A stretch of DNA of 64,000 bases from Paenimyroides ummariense (GCF_900115115.1 NZ_FOVI01000005.1:1-64000); one strand, 5' to 3'; counted from the stretch's first letter, positions 45,281-54,049 are shown. Made by a program: numbers and translations. Notes: generated from the sequence alone by a model not told the origin.

Positions 45281-47734
45281 ATGGAAAACTTAAAAACATC
45301 CGAAGGTTATCAGATCATAAATAATTGGATGACCACCGACCAAAAAGTTCCTTTTGAATTTCAAGAGCGAACCTGGAACTATTATCACAAAGGTTACAGC
45401 GGCATGGTGGTTGCACCAACAGGTTTTGGTAAAACATTTTCGGTTTTTCTGGGCGTTGTCATCAATTACATCAATCAATACCAAAAAATGCAGTCGGGCT
45501 TAAAATTGTTGTGGGTTACCCCTATCCGATCGCTTGCTAAAGATCTGGCACGCGCCATGCAGGAAGGCGTTGACAGCATAGGAATTGACTGGGTTGTTGA
45601 AGTACGTAACGGCGATACCGATCCTAAACAAAAAGCCAAGCAAACCAAACAAATGCCCGATGTACTAATTGTAACGCCCGAAAGTCTGCATTTGCTGCTG
45701 GCACAAAAAAGTCGTGATAAATTCTTTAAAAACCTACAATGTATTGCTGTTGACGAGTGGCACGAATTAATGGGAAACAAGCGCGGTGTATTGGTTGAAC
45801 TGGCTTTGGCGTATCTTCAAAACAACGTATCGAACCTAAAAATTTGGGGAATTACAGCGACAATTGGCAATATTGATGAGGCGATGGAAGTTTTGCTTCC
45901 GAATGTATCAAAAAAGATCAAAATTGTATCAAAAGAAAAAAAGCAGATCGAAATTATTCCGGTTTATCCCGATAAGGTTGATGTATTGCCTTGGGCAGGT
46001 CATTTGGGTGGAACGTTGGCTGATAAAGTTGCTGAAATTATTTCACAAAGTCGATCTACTTTGGTTTTTACAAATACCCGAAGCCAGAGCGAGCTATGGT
46101 ATCAGTTGCTTTTAAATGCCGATCCCGATTTGGCTGGTCAGTTGGCACTGCATCACGGTTCTATAGATCACGCATTGCGACAATGGATTGAAAATGCCTT
46201 GAGCACTGGTCAGTTAAAAGCGGTTGTTTGTACCTCGTCTTTAGACTTGGGTGTCGATTTTAAACCCGTTGATACAGTTGTTCAAATAGGATCAAGCAAA
46301 GGAATTGCCCGTTTTTTGCAACGCGCTGGTAGAAGTGGTCATTCGCCTTATGAAACATCGAAAATTTATTTTGTACCAACCCATACTTTAGAATTGTTAG
46401 AAGTTGCAGCACTTAAAGATGCCTACAAAAATAAAGTCGTGGAAAAACGAGAACCAATGGTTCTTTGTTATGATGTTTTGGTTCAGTTTATGGTTACCAT
46501 TGCATTGGGCGGCGGTTTTAAATCGAACGAACTTTTTCCGATTATTCAGCAAACACATGCTTTCCAATATCTGCAAGAAGAAGATTGGAACTGGTGTTTG
46601 GCATTTATTACAAAAGGTGGAAAATTGGGCGAAAATTATGAAGAATTTCATCGGGTTGCTGTGAATGATGATGGCGTTTACGAAGTTAAAAAACGACGCA
46701 TTGGTATGCTTCACCGGTTAAATATCGGCGTAATTGTAAGCGATGCCATGTTGCGGGTTAAATATACATCGGGCGGATACATTGGCATGGTTGAAGAATA
46801 TTTTGTGACAAAACTTAAAGTGGGCGATAAATTTATTTTGGCTGGAAGAGTGTTAGAATATGTGCGAATGAAAGAGCTAACCGTTTACGTTCGCAACAGT
46901 TCGGGCAAGGCAATTACACCCAGTTGGTTGGGCGGCAGATTACCTTTAAGTGCCAATTTAAGTATGTTTTTGCGTGAAAAATTATCAGAAGCTGCCGAAA
47001 ATCAATCCAAAAGTAAAGAAATTCAATTTTTAAATCCGCTTTTAAATTATCAGCAAACTCATTCTGCATTACCGCTACACAACGAACTTTTAGTGGAACA
47101 GATTCACACGCGCGAAGGTTATCATTTGTTTATGTATCCGTTAGAAGGACGCTTGGTCCACGAAGTTATGGCAACCGTTATTGCATACAGAATCAGTAAG
47201 CGATTTCCGATCAGTTTTTCGATCGCTATGAACGATTACGGTTTTGAATTGTTTTCGGATCAGCCAATACCTGTCGATCTGGAATTTCTTACCGAATTAT
47301 TTCAGTTAGATCATTTACTGGACGATGTGGTTGCAAGTATCAACGCAGCCGAAATGGCTCTGCATAAATTCAGGGATATTGCCGTAATTGCGGGCATGGT
47401 AATACAAACGTTTCCAGGGAAACAGCGAAACAATAAATCGCTTCAGGCATCATCAAGCATCATTTTTAAGGTGTTGGAAGAATTTGAACCATCGCATCTT
47501 TTGGTTCGTCAGGCGTATAACGAAGTTTTTAATCAGCAGTTGCAGGAAGTCCGTTTGGTTGATGCCTTCAAACGCATTGCATCCAACAAAATTGTCCTTA
47601 AATTTACTGACCGATACACGCCAATGAGTTTCCCGATAAAAGTAGACAGCTTACGACAGTCGCTTTCAAGTGAAGATCTTACAACGCGCATTAACCGAAT
47701 GATTGAACGAAATTTAAAGAAACGTAAAAAATGA
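45281..47734 (+). CDS. Ligase-associated DEXH-box helicase (Lhr-core type)
   Basis: An 817-residue superfamily 2 helicase. Walker A is APTGFGKT (residues 45-52), the DEXH box is VDEWHE (about 162-167), motif III is GITATIG, and motif VI is RFLQRAGRSGHSP. After the two RecA domains comes the Lhr-specific winged-helix and C-terminal domain. Lhr-core enzymes unwind RNA:DNA or DNA duplexes 3' to 5'. It lies between the ligase and PdeM genes, overlapping the latter by 4 nt. Confidence 0.94.
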   Translation: MENLKTSEGYQIINNWMTTDQKVPFEFQERTWNYYHKGYSGMVVAPTGFGKTFSVFLGVVINYINQYQKMQSGLKLLWVTPIRSLAKDLARAMQEGVDSIGIDWVVEVRNGDTDPKQKAKQTKQMPDVLIVTPESLHLLLAQKSRDKFFKNLQCIAVDEWHELMGNKRGVLVELALAYLQNNVSNLKIWGITATIGNIDEAMEVLLPNVSKKIKIVSKEKKQIEIIPVYPDKVDVLPWAGHLGGTLADKVAEIISQSRSTLVFTNTRSQSELWYQLLLNADPDLAGQLALHHGSIDHALRQWIENALSTGQLKAVVCTSSLDLGVDFKPVDTVVQIGSSKGIARFLQRAGRSGHSPYETSKIYFVPTHTLELLEVAALKDAYKNKVVEKREPMVLCYDVLVQFMVTIALGGGFKSNELFPIIQQTHAFQYLQEEDWNWCLAFITKGGKLGENYEEFHRVAVNDDGVYEVKKRRIGMLHRLNIGVIVSDAMLRVKYTSGGYIGMVEEYFVTKLKVGDKFILAGRVLEYVRMKELTVYVRNSSGKAITPSWLGGRLPLSANLSMFLREKLSEAAENQSKSKEIQFLNPLLNYQQTHSALPLHNELLVEQIHTREGYHLFMYPLEGRLVHEVMATVIAYRISKRFPISFSIAMNDYGFELFSDQPIPVDLEFLTELFQLDHLLDDVVASINAAEMALHKFRDIAVIAGMVIQTFPGKQRNNKSLQASSSIIFKVLEEFEPSHLLVRQAYNEVFNQQLQEVRLVDAFKRIASNKIVLKFTDRYTPMSFPIKVDSLRQSLSSEDLTTRINRMIERNLKKRKK

Positions 47735-48393
47735 ATCTGATTGAACAACCTGTTTGTTTTTGTGGTAACGATTTGCTGTTGAACAATCAGCGAAGTATTT
47801 ATTGGCAGGCACAAAACGCCTTGATTTTTTCGGATCTGCATTCGGGTAAAAGTGCCCATTTTAGAAAGCACGGCATGGCGATACCATCATATCTGCATTA
47901 CAGTGATTTAGAGCGATTGCAATTTTTAATTCAACATTATCAACCAAAACAAATCATTATTGTAGGCGATTTAATACATGCTGCCAGCAACAAAGAAGTG
48001 ACTGATTTAAAACGAATAACCTCTACTTTTTCTACTATTGATTTTCATTTGATAAAAGGAAACCATGACCGTATTTCAGAAAAATTAATCAAAGATTTAG
48101 GAATTGCTTCTGTAACCGAAAATTTAATGATTGATACTATTCAGTTTGTTCATGAACCAAGTTCACACAGTAATTTACCAACCATTTCAGGACATATCCA
48201 CCCAGGAATTCAAATTCCTTTGTTAAAAAACAGTCGAAAAAAATTGCCTTCTTTTGTAGTACAACCTACACAAATAATATTACCCGCCTTTAGCAAATTG
48301 ACAGGTTTAGACATTAAAACAACTTTTGATGAAGCAACTTTTTATGGTTTTCATGAAGAGGGATTTATCACTATAGTCCCAAATCAGTTGTAA
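47731..48393 (+). CDS. pdeM: Ligase-associated endonuclease PdeM (metallophosphoesterase)
   Basis: A 220-residue calcineurin-like phosphoesterase. Metal motifs in order: FSDLHSGKSAHFRKHG, VGDLIHAASN, KGNHD and SGHIHPG. The family member MPE from Pseudomonas putida is a manganese-dependent DNA endonuclease encoded in the same type of cluster. It completes the operon of exonuclease, ligase, helicase and endonuclease, all overlapping or within 2 bp. Confidence 0.93.
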   Translation: MNLIEQPVCFCGNDLLLNNQRSIYWQAQNALIFSDLHSGKSAHFRKHGMAIPSYLHYSDLERLQFLIQHYQPKQIIIVGDLIHAASNKEVTDLKRITSTFSTIDFHLIKGNHDRISEKLIKDLGIASVTENLMIDTIQFVHEPSSHSNLPTISGHIHPGIQIPLLKNSRKKLPSFVVQPTQIILPAFSKLTGLDIKTTFDEATFYGFHEEGFITIVPNQL

Positions 48394-48528
48394 AAATTAA
48401 AAAACAATATTGTTTTAAAGTTTTAAAGAAATGATTTCAGAAAATAAATAAAAGTGATTAAGTTAATACACATATCTTAAAAATGAAGATTCAAAAAATA
48501 AGATGATTATGTGATACAAAGAAAAAAG

Positions 48529-48602
48529 TGACCCAATCAGGATTCGAACCTGAGACCTACTGCTTAGAAGGCAGTTGCTCTATCCAGCTGAGCTATTGGG
48601 CC
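48529..48602 (-). tRNA. tRNA-Arg (TCT)
   Basis: A 74-nt cloverleaf on the minus strand: acceptor GGCCCAA / TTGGGTC with discriminator A, anticodon loop CTTCTAA (anticodon TCT, reads AGA), and TTCGAAT T loop. No CCA is encoded. Last gene of a four-tRNA operon. Confidence 0.95.
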
Positions 48603-48627
48603 GAACCTAAACACAAGGTTTAATTTG

Positions 48628-48702
48628 TCGGGGTGGCAGGATTCGAACCTGCGGCCTCCTGCTCCCAAAGCAGGCGCGATAACCGGGCTACGCTACACCC
48701 CG
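48628..48702 (-). tRNA. tRNA-Pro (TGG)
   Basis: 75-nt cloverleaf: acceptor CGGGGTG / CACCCCG with discriminator A, anticodon TGG (reads CCA, wobble to other Pro codons), T loop TTCGAAT. Confidence 0.95.
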
Positions 48703-48708
48703 AAATTG

Positions 48709-48792
48709 CGGAGAGACAGGGACTCGAACCCTGGCGACAGTCACCCGTCGACAGATTAGCAATCTGCTCCGTTACCACTCCGGCACCTCTCC
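48709..48792 (-). tRNA. tRNA-Ser (GCT)
   Basis: 84-nt cloverleaf with the long variable arm of class II tRNAs. Acceptor GGAGAGG / TCTCTCC with discriminator G, anticodon GCT (reads AGC/AGT), T loop TTCGAGT. Confidence 0.95.
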
Positions 48793-48806
48793 TAAATTAT
48801 AATTTG

Positions 48807-48879
48807 TGACCCGACTGGGGCTCGAACCCAGGACCCCAACATTAAAAGTGTTGTGCTCTACCAACTGAGCTATCGAGTC
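48807..48879 (-). tRNA. tRNA-Lys (TTT)
   Basis: 73-nt cloverleaf: acceptor GACTCGA / TCGGGTC (one T-G pair) with discriminator A, anticodon loop CTTTTAA (anticodon TTT, reads AAA/AAG), T loop TTCGAGC. First gene of the tRNA operon. Confidence 0.95.
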
Positions 48880-48938
48880 TAAAATTATTTAAATCCTTAC
48901 ATATTAAGAACGTAAATACTTTTGTTATTAAAGTGGTG

Positions 48939-48968
48939 CAAATGTAAAATTACTTTTAATAAAAACAA
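48939..48968 (-). promoter_or_regulatory. Promoter of the tRNA operon
   Basis: On the minus strand, TTG (48968-48966), 19-nt spacer, TACATTTG (48946-48939). It is the same architecture and the same -7 octamer as the methionine operon promoter, about 60 nt upstream of tRNA-Lys. Confidence 0.75.
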
Positions 48969-49084
48969 AGCTTTTTCTGTGTTTTTAATCATTAAGTTTC
49001 CTAAAAATTAATTAACCGTTTAGAAATTAATAACTTCAAAAAACATTTATTTTGTATCTTCATCTAAAATTCAGCAAAAAATAT

Positions 49085-49660
49085 ATGTCAGATATTTTTC
49101 AATCGGTTTACCAGCATCTTCAGTTTTCAGCAGAAGATATCAAAGTCATCGCCAAGGCACATCAAAAAATAGAAATAACGAAAGGTAGTTTTCTTCTGAA
49201 AGAAGGCGAAACTGCTAATGAATATTATCTTTTAGAAAAAGGTCTTGTGCGGGCTTTTGTTCACGATTACAACAACAACGAAATAACAACCGAGTTTTTT
49301 GTGGAAAATGAAATTGTAATTGTTCCTGCTTCGTTATTTCAGAGAAATCCTTCACAGGAAACTTTGCAAACCGTTACCGACTGTGTTTTATGGAAAATAT
49401 CATTCGAAGATTTTCAGCATTTGTTTCATTCCGTTCCCGGATTTTCAGAATGGGGTCGCTTATGGTTCACAACCCAAGTATTTTCATTAAAGCAAAAATC
49501 GCTCGATATTGTTACAGAAACGGCGACAAATCGATACCTAAAACTACTTAAAGAAAAACCGCAGATTATTCAAAATGCGCCGTTGAAACAAATTGCTTCC
49601 TTTTTAGGAATTACAGATACATCGTTAAGCAGAATTCGCAAAGATCTTTCAAAAATCTAA
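49085..49660 (+). CDS. Crp/Fnr family transcriptional regulator
   Basis: A 191-residue regulator with an N-terminal cyclic-nucleotide-binding-type barrel (KGSFLLKEGETANEYYLLEKGLVRAFVHDY) and a C-terminal HTH (LKQIASFLGITDTSLSRIRKDL). There is no FNR-type cysteine cluster. The start is set at MSDIFQSV; an upstream in-frame ATG adds 11 residues. It may regulate the three small genes that follow (VOC, DoxX, DinB), which is inference from position. Confidence 0.9.
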   Translation: MSDIFQSVYQHLQFSAEDIKVIAKAHQKIEITKGSFLLKEGETANEYYLLEKGLVRAFVHDYNNNEITTEFFVENEIVIVPASLFQRNPSQETLQTVTDCVLWKISFEDFQHLFHSVPGFSEWGRLWFTTQVFSLKQKSLDIVTETATNRYLKLLKEKPQIIQNAPLKQIASFLGITDTSLSRIRKDLSKI

Positions 49661-49748
49661 CCTAAAACATCTATCAATTTCTTGCCAAAAGACAAGTCGC
49701 AGATCTTAAATAATAATTTACATTTGGTTTAAACAAACTCTAAAGAAA

Positions 49749-50138
49749 ATGGAAAATAAAAAATTTAATCCTGTTGCTTGGTTCGAAATTTATGTTGATG
49801 ACATGGAAAGAGCCACAAAATTCTATGAAACAGTTTTTAATGTACAATTGACAGAAATGCCTGTTCCTGGTGATGCACCAATGCTTATGAAATCTTTTCC
49901 CGGATTTGAAGACGGTATAGGAGCATCGGGTACTTTAGTGAAAATGGACGGTTTGAAAGCCGGCGGAAACAGCACCATTGTTTATTTTGGTTGTATGGAT
50001 TGCGCTGTGGAAGAAAGCAGAGTTGTTAATGCAGGCGGATCAGTTCATCAGCCAAAAATGTCGATCGGCGAATATGGTTTTTGCTCGATTATTATGGATT
50101 CTGAAGGAAATACCGTTGGTTTATACTCAATGAATTAA
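49749..50138 (+). CDS. VOC family protein (glyoxalase/bleomycin resistance fold)
   Basis: A 129-residue protein with the vicinal oxygen chelate fold: FNPVAWFEIYVDDMERATKFYETVF at the N-terminus and GEYGFCSIIMDSEGNTVGLYSMN at the C-terminus. The substrate is unknown. It is the first gene of a run VOC-DoxX-DinB (gaps 10 and 2 bp). A -7 box TACATTTG is at 49719-49726, without a clear TTG partner. Confidence 0.88.
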   Translation: MENKKFNPVAWFEIYVDDMERATKFYETVFNVQLTEMPVPGDAPMLMKSFPGFEDGIGASGTLVKMDGLKAGGNSTIVYFGCMDCAVEESRVVNAGGSVHQPKMSIGEYGFCSIIMDSEGNTVGLYSMN

Positions 50139-50148
50139 ATTACAAGCT

Positions 50149-50520
50149 ATGAAAATTGTAAAGACAATCCTTTTTGTACTGTTCGCATTAATGTTTATCA
50201 ACGCAGGGATGGATAAATTTTTCCACTACATGCCTATGCCCGAATTTCCTGCAGAAATGATGAAAATTAACGAAGCTATGATGACGTTGAAATGGATATT
50301 GCCATTGGTTGCAACTATAGAAATTCTTGCGGGCATTTTAGTACTTATGCCAAAAACAAGAGCGTTAGGCGCTGTAATGATCTTCCCTGTAATGATTGGT
50401 ATTTTGTGTCATAATGCAACTTTTATGCCTGAAGGATTACTTATTGCGGGCGTATTTTTTGCGATTAATATTTGGATACTGATTGACAACAAAGAAAAAA
50501 TCAAACATTTAATAAGTTAA
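50149..50520 (+). CDS. DoxX-like membrane protein
   Basis: A 123-residue protein with four hydrophobic segments and a DoxX-type first half (FALMFINAGMDKFFHYMPMPEFP, then LPLVATIEILAGILVLMPKTRALGA). The family members are of mixed or unknown function, some linked to redox defence. Lies in the VOC-DoxX-DinB run. Confidence 0.82.
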   Translation: MKIVKTILFVLFALMFINAGMDKFFHYMPMPEFPAEMMKINEAMMTLKWILPLVATIEILAGILVLMPKTRALGAVMIFPVMIGILCHNATFMPEGLLIAGVFFAINIWILIDNKEKIKHLIS

Positions 50521-50522
50521 TT

Positions 50523-51047
50523 ATGGATAAACCAAAATCAGAAAAATTAGACATCATTATTCCTGCATTTCGCGGACACAGTCAAAGTTTTCTAATGGTT
50601 CTTGAAGGAATTTCAGAAGAAGATGCTTTAAAAAGAATCGAAGGAAGAACGAATCATATCATCTGGATGGTCGGAAATTTTCTGGATATGCGTTATGCAA
50701 TGGGAAATGTTCTGGGGTTAAGCGAAGAATTTAAATACAAGGATTTTTTCTTTCAAGGAAAAGCCTTAGATGAAAGTTTTTCATATCCTTCACTACAAGA
50801 TCTTATTGCAGATTTCCACAGCATATCACCACTTGTTTATCAAAGATTATTACAGGTAACCGACGATGAATTAAGCAAAGCTTTCCCAATGGGAATGAAT
50901 ATTGATTTTTTTCCGGAAGATGTATTAAACTTTGTAGGCATGTGTATTGGACGAGAAGATTATCTGTGCGGACAAATGGGTTTAATGCGCAGAATTCTAG
51001 GTTACGATGCCATGAAATACGATTTTGATCTGAATATGAAATATTAA
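50523..51047 (+). CDS. DinB-like four-helix protein lacking the usual metal ligands
   Basis: A 174-residue protein that looks like the DinB superfamily: the first-helix segment TNHIIWMVGNFLDMRYAMGNVLG and the C-terminal segment GREDYLCGQMGLMRRILG. In typical members the last motif is close to HxxxH before GQ; here it reads REDYLC, so two of the three metal-binding histidines appear absent. It may therefore be non-catalytic or use other residues. The 3' end is followed closely by the inverted-repeat element at 51074. Confidence 0.75.
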   Translation: MDKPKSEKLDIIIPAFRGHSQSFLMVLEGISEEDALKRIEGRTNHIIWMVGNFLDMRYAMGNVLGLSEEFKYKDFFFQGKALDESFSYPSLQDLIADFHSISPLVYQRLLQVTDDELSKAFPMGMNIDFFPEDVLNFVGMCIGREDYLCGQMGLMRRILGYDAMKYDFDLNMKY

Positions 51048-51073
51048 AAAACATCATTCTTAAACTTACTTAT

Positions 51074-51216
51074 TGATGCATAAAAGTGTTTGATCTTTAG
51101 GAAAAAAAATAGCAAAAACATGCTACTTACAAATTTAGGACAATTTTAAATTATGTCAATTAAATAATTAATTTAGCCACTTAAATATCTGCTTAATAAC
51201 ACACTTTTATGCATCA
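51074..51216. repeat. 143-bp segment bounded by perfect 16-bp inverted repeats (candidate invertible promoter)
   Basis: Left arm TGATGCATAAAAGTGT (51074-51089) and right arm ACACTTTTATGCATCA (51201-51216) are exact reverse complements, with 111 bp between them. The right arm contains the ATG of the Na+/H+ antiporter gene (51209), which inversion would leave intact. Inside is a consensus promoter on the minus strand and none on the plus strand. This is the layout of invertible promoters known from Bacteroides. A MITE remnant is the main alternative, but I see no target-site duplication. Confidence 0.7.
51130..51159 (-). promoter_or_regulatory. Promoter inside the inverted-repeat segment, pointing away from the antiporter gene
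   Basis: On the minus strand, TTG (51159-51157), 19-nt spacer, TAAATTTG (51137-51130): exact consensus. As read it would transcribe antisense into the DinB-like gene. After inversion it would lie at 51131-51160 on the plus strand with a start site near 51167, about 42 nt before the antiporter ATG. Confidence 0.7.
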
Positions 51217-52813
51217 TAATCTACTACTAATACTTGGGCTATTATTTGTAGTTTTTTTATTGGTAATGTTAGCACAACGCATACGAATTGCGTATCCTAT
51301 CTTTTTGGTAATTGCAGGTTTGGGCATCAGTTTTATTCCCGGTGTACCTCAACTGCATCTTAAACCCGATTTAATTTTCCTTATCTTTTTACCTCCCTTG
51401 CTGTATGAAGCAGCCTGGTATACTTCATGGAACGATTTCTGGAAATGGAAACGTCCCATTGCTTTACTGGCATTCGGTTTGGTGTTTCTAACATCAGGTG
51501 TTATTGCCTATACTTCAACGCTGTTCATTCCGGGAATGACATTGGCATTAGGTTTTCTGTTAGGTGGAATTGTATCACCACCCGATGCCGTTGCAGCCGC
51601 TACCGTTTTAAAAGGAATGAAAGTTCCTAAAAGAATCATGACCATTCTAGAAGGCGAAAGTCTGGTTAACGATGCTTCATCGCTTATCGTTTTTAAATTT
51701 GCTTTACTTGCCGTAATTAGCGGAACTTTTTCTATGCAAGAAGCCACCGGTCAGTTTTTTATTGTATCGATCATGGGAATTGTAATAGGTTTAACAGGTG
51801 CACATATTATGTACGCTATTCACAGATTTTTACCAACAACTCCAGCTATTGATGCTGCTTTGACATTAATGACTCCGTACATTTTGTTTCTTGCGGCAGA
51901 ACAATTTCATTTTTCAGGTGTAATGGCAGTTGTAAGTGGTGGTTTGTTCATGTCGTACCGTTCGCACGAAATCTTTAAAACAGGCAGCACCCGTTTAAAT
52001 ATGCTGGGCGTTTGGACAACCGTTATTTTTGTAATGAATGCCTTGGTTTTTATTTTGATAGGATTAGAATTACCGGAAATTATTCACGGTTTAGGAAATT
52101 ATTCTATTGCCGATGGAATTAAATACGGAATAATAATAAGCATTATTACTATTATTCTTCGTTTTTTATGGGTTTACCCTATAGCACATATTCCGCGTTG
52201 GTTAAGTGCAAAAGTTCGGAAAGATCCTTCTCCAGGTTGGAAAGGACCATTAGTTATAGGCTGGGCAGGAATGCGGGGCGTGGTTTCACTGGCAACCGCT
52301 TTATCTATTCCAATCATGCTTACAGATACTGTGGCTTTTCCACAACGAAACCTCATCATTTTCATCACGTTTGTAGTAATTTTCATTACACTTGTTTTGC
52401 AGGGTTTAACCTTACCTTTTGTTATTAAATTGATCAAGATAGAAGAGATTGATACTATTAGTTCCGAAGAAGAACAACAGGCTGGTATAAAATTGAGACT
52501 GCACACTATTGCGTTGAATGTACTTAATAACAAACATGATAACAACAACAAAAATGATCTTATTGGTATTTTTAAAGCGAATCTTGAAAAAGAAATAAAC
52601 AATACACAGATGACGCTAACATCGTTAGAACTTTGTGTAAATACTACCGAAGATCTTAAAGTTTACCACCACACATTATTAGAGATTTACAGTTTGCAAC
52701 GAAAAGAGCTTTTTAAATTAAGAAAAGAAAAATTCTTTACTGATGAAGAAATTAGAAAAGCCGAACTGCAACTGGATCTTGACGAACTAAAAATAAGCGG
52801 ATCTAACCATTAA
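51209..52813 (+). CDS. Na+/H+ antiporter (CPA1 family)
   Basis: A 534-residue monovalent cation:proton antiporter with about 12 transmembrane segments (1-410) and a cytoplasmic C-terminal helical tail (about 415-534). Family landmarks are FLPPLLYEAAW, GGIVSPPDAVAAATVLKG (the ion-site Asp), ILEGESLVNDASSLIVFKFAL (the ND pair) and GWAGMRGVVSLATALSIP. It would exchange Na+ or K+ for H+ in pH and salt homeostasis. The start codon lies in the right arm of an inverted repeat; no plus-strand promoter is seen in front of it. A bestrophin gene follows after 9 bp. Confidence 0.93.
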   Translation: MHHNLLLILGLLFVVFLLVMLAQRIRIAYPIFLVIAGLGISFIPGVPQLHLKPDLIFLIFLPPLLYEAAWYTSWNDFWKWKRPIALLAFGLVFLTSGVIAYTSTLFIPGMTLALGFLLGGIVSPPDAVAAATVLKGMKVPKRIMTILEGESLVNDASSLIVFKFALLAVISGTFSMQEATGQFFIVSIMGIVIGLTGAHIMYAIHRFLPTTPAIDAALTLMTPYILFLAAEQFHFSGVMAVVSGGLFMSYRSHEIFKTGSTRLNMLGVWTTVIFVMNALVFILIGLELPEIIHGLGNYSIADGIKYGIIISIITIILRFLWVYPIAHIPRWLSAKVRKDPSPGWKGPLVIGWAGMRGVVSLATALSIPIMLTDTVAFPQRNLIIFITFVVIFITLVLQGLTLPFVIKLIKIEEIDTISSEEEQQAGIKLRLHTIALNVLNNKHDNNNKNDLIGIFKANLEKEINNTQMTLTSLELCVNTTEDLKVYHHTLLEIYSLQRKELFKLRKEKFFTDEEIRKAELQLDLDELKISGSNH

Positions 52814-52822
52814 TTCAACCTT

Positions 52823-53839
52823 ATGAATATATCAAGCCATTACAAACTACTACATTTTATTCCATGGACGCGGACTAAAATATACAAAATGCTTTTATTA
52901 AGCATTGTACCAACACTACTGTTCTACTTTTTAGATTTTAAATGGTTGGCTATTCCGTGGGTTCCGGTTGCTTTACTTGGAACTGCCACTGCTTTTATTT
53001 CGGGGTTTAAAAATACCCAAACGTACAACAGAATGTGGGAGGCAAGGCAAATTTACGGATCAATTATCAACAGCAGCCGAGCTTTCGGAATAATGGTAAA
53101 AGATTTTGTACGAACAGATAACGAAACCGAAACTGCAATAATACATCAAACCATTATTTACCGTCATTTTGCATGGCTTACCGCTTTGCGCTTTCAATTA
53201 CGTGAAGTTAAAAGCTGGGAAAACGTAAAAACAAAAAGCTATAACAAAGAATATTTGCAGTATTACAAAGTTCCTGAATGGGAAAGTAACTTGAATGATG
53301 AATTGAAAAATTTTTTGAACGACAAAGAACTTAACTACATTTTATCAACCAAAAACCGAGCTACACAATTGATCGCAAAACAATCGGAAACTATCAAAAA
53401 ACTAAACCAGCAAGGCACAATTTCCGATTACAATTATGTAGCACTTTCCAATCAATTGAAAGATTTGTACGATCAACAAGGTAAATGTGAACGCATTAAA
53501 AATTTTCCTTATCCTCGACAGTTCTCAAGTATTAACATCTATTTTACCAACTTATTCTGTATCCTTCTGCCACTTGGTTTTATTGGTGAATTTTCTAAAA
53601 TTATCGAAAAATCGGGCGAGCATATTATTTGGCTTACCATTCCGTTCAGCGTTATTTTAGGTTGGGTTTTTCTGGTATTAGAACAAATTGGTGAAAGTAC
53701 AGAAAATCCGTTTGAAGGAAATGCAAACGATATTCCCATAACACAAATCAGTCGAAGTATAGAAATTGATTTAAGGGAAATGTTAGGCGAAACAGATTTA
53801 CCTACGCCAATTCAACCACAAAATAATATTGTTTTGTAA
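52823..53839 (+). CDS. Bestrophin family ion channel protein
   Basis: A 338-residue membrane protein of the bestrophin (YneE) family, a pentameric anion- or cation-conducting channel. Family segments are FISGFKNTQTYNRMWEARQIYGSIINSSRAFG, YPRQFSSINIYFTNLFCILLPLGFIGEF and the cytoplasmic ENPFEGNANDIPITQISRSIEIDLREMLGE. It lies directly after the Na+/H+ antiporter gene and is probably co-transcribed, giving a two-gene ion-balance unit. Ion selectivity cannot be read here. Confidence 0.9.
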   Translation: MNISSHYKLLHFIPWTRTKIYKMLLLSIVPTLLFYFLDFKWLAIPWVPVALLGTATAFISGFKNTQTYNRMWEARQIYGSIINSSRAFGIMVKDFVRTDNETETAIIHQTIIYRHFAWLTALRFQLREVKSWENVKTKSYNKEYLQYYKVPEWESNLNDELKNFLNDKELNYILSTKNRATQLIAKQSETIKKLNQQGTISDYNYVALSNQLKDLYDQQGKCERIKNFPYPRQFSSINIYFTNLFCILLPLGFIGEFSKIIEKSGEHIIWLTIPFSVILGWVFLVLEQIGESTENPFEGNANDIPITQISRSIEIDLREMLGETDLPTPIQPQNNIVL

Positions 53840-53932
53840 TAAAAGTTTTTTATTTTTAGTTTTATTGTTTGCTTGAACTAAAGGTGTATAAGAAAATAAT
53901 GCTTTTTACTATCTATTTTTTAAAAAAAAATG

Positions 53933-53940
53933 TATATTTG
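53933..53940 (+). promoter_or_regulatory. Candidate -7 box of the lysC leader
   Basis: TATATTTG (TAnnTTTG) 19 nt before the leader peptide start. No TTG is seen at the 19-nt spacing, so the match is partial. Confidence 0.4.
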
Positions 53941-53958
53941 CCCATCAAAAAATAAAAA

Positions 53959-54015
53959 ATGATATTATCTAACTTAAGAAAGGGAAAGAAGCAGAACTTA
54001 CGTAGCAACTCGTGA
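53959..54015 (+). CDS. Leader peptide with lysine codons upstream of lysC
   Basis: An 18-codon ORF, MILSNLRKGKKQNLRSNS, with three AAG lysine codons within four positions (53980-53991), followed 34 bp later by a strong intrinsic terminator and then the aspartokinase gene. By analogy with amino acid leader peptides this would sense charged Lys-tRNA. Lysine is the end product expected to control a stand-alone aspartokinase. The Lys bias is modest in an AT-rich genome, so this is less certain than the Met leader. Confidence 0.65.
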   Translation: MILSNLRKGKKQNLRSNS

Positions 54016-54049
54016 GTCATTTTCCTTTGGTTAGAACCCAGCATATCAG

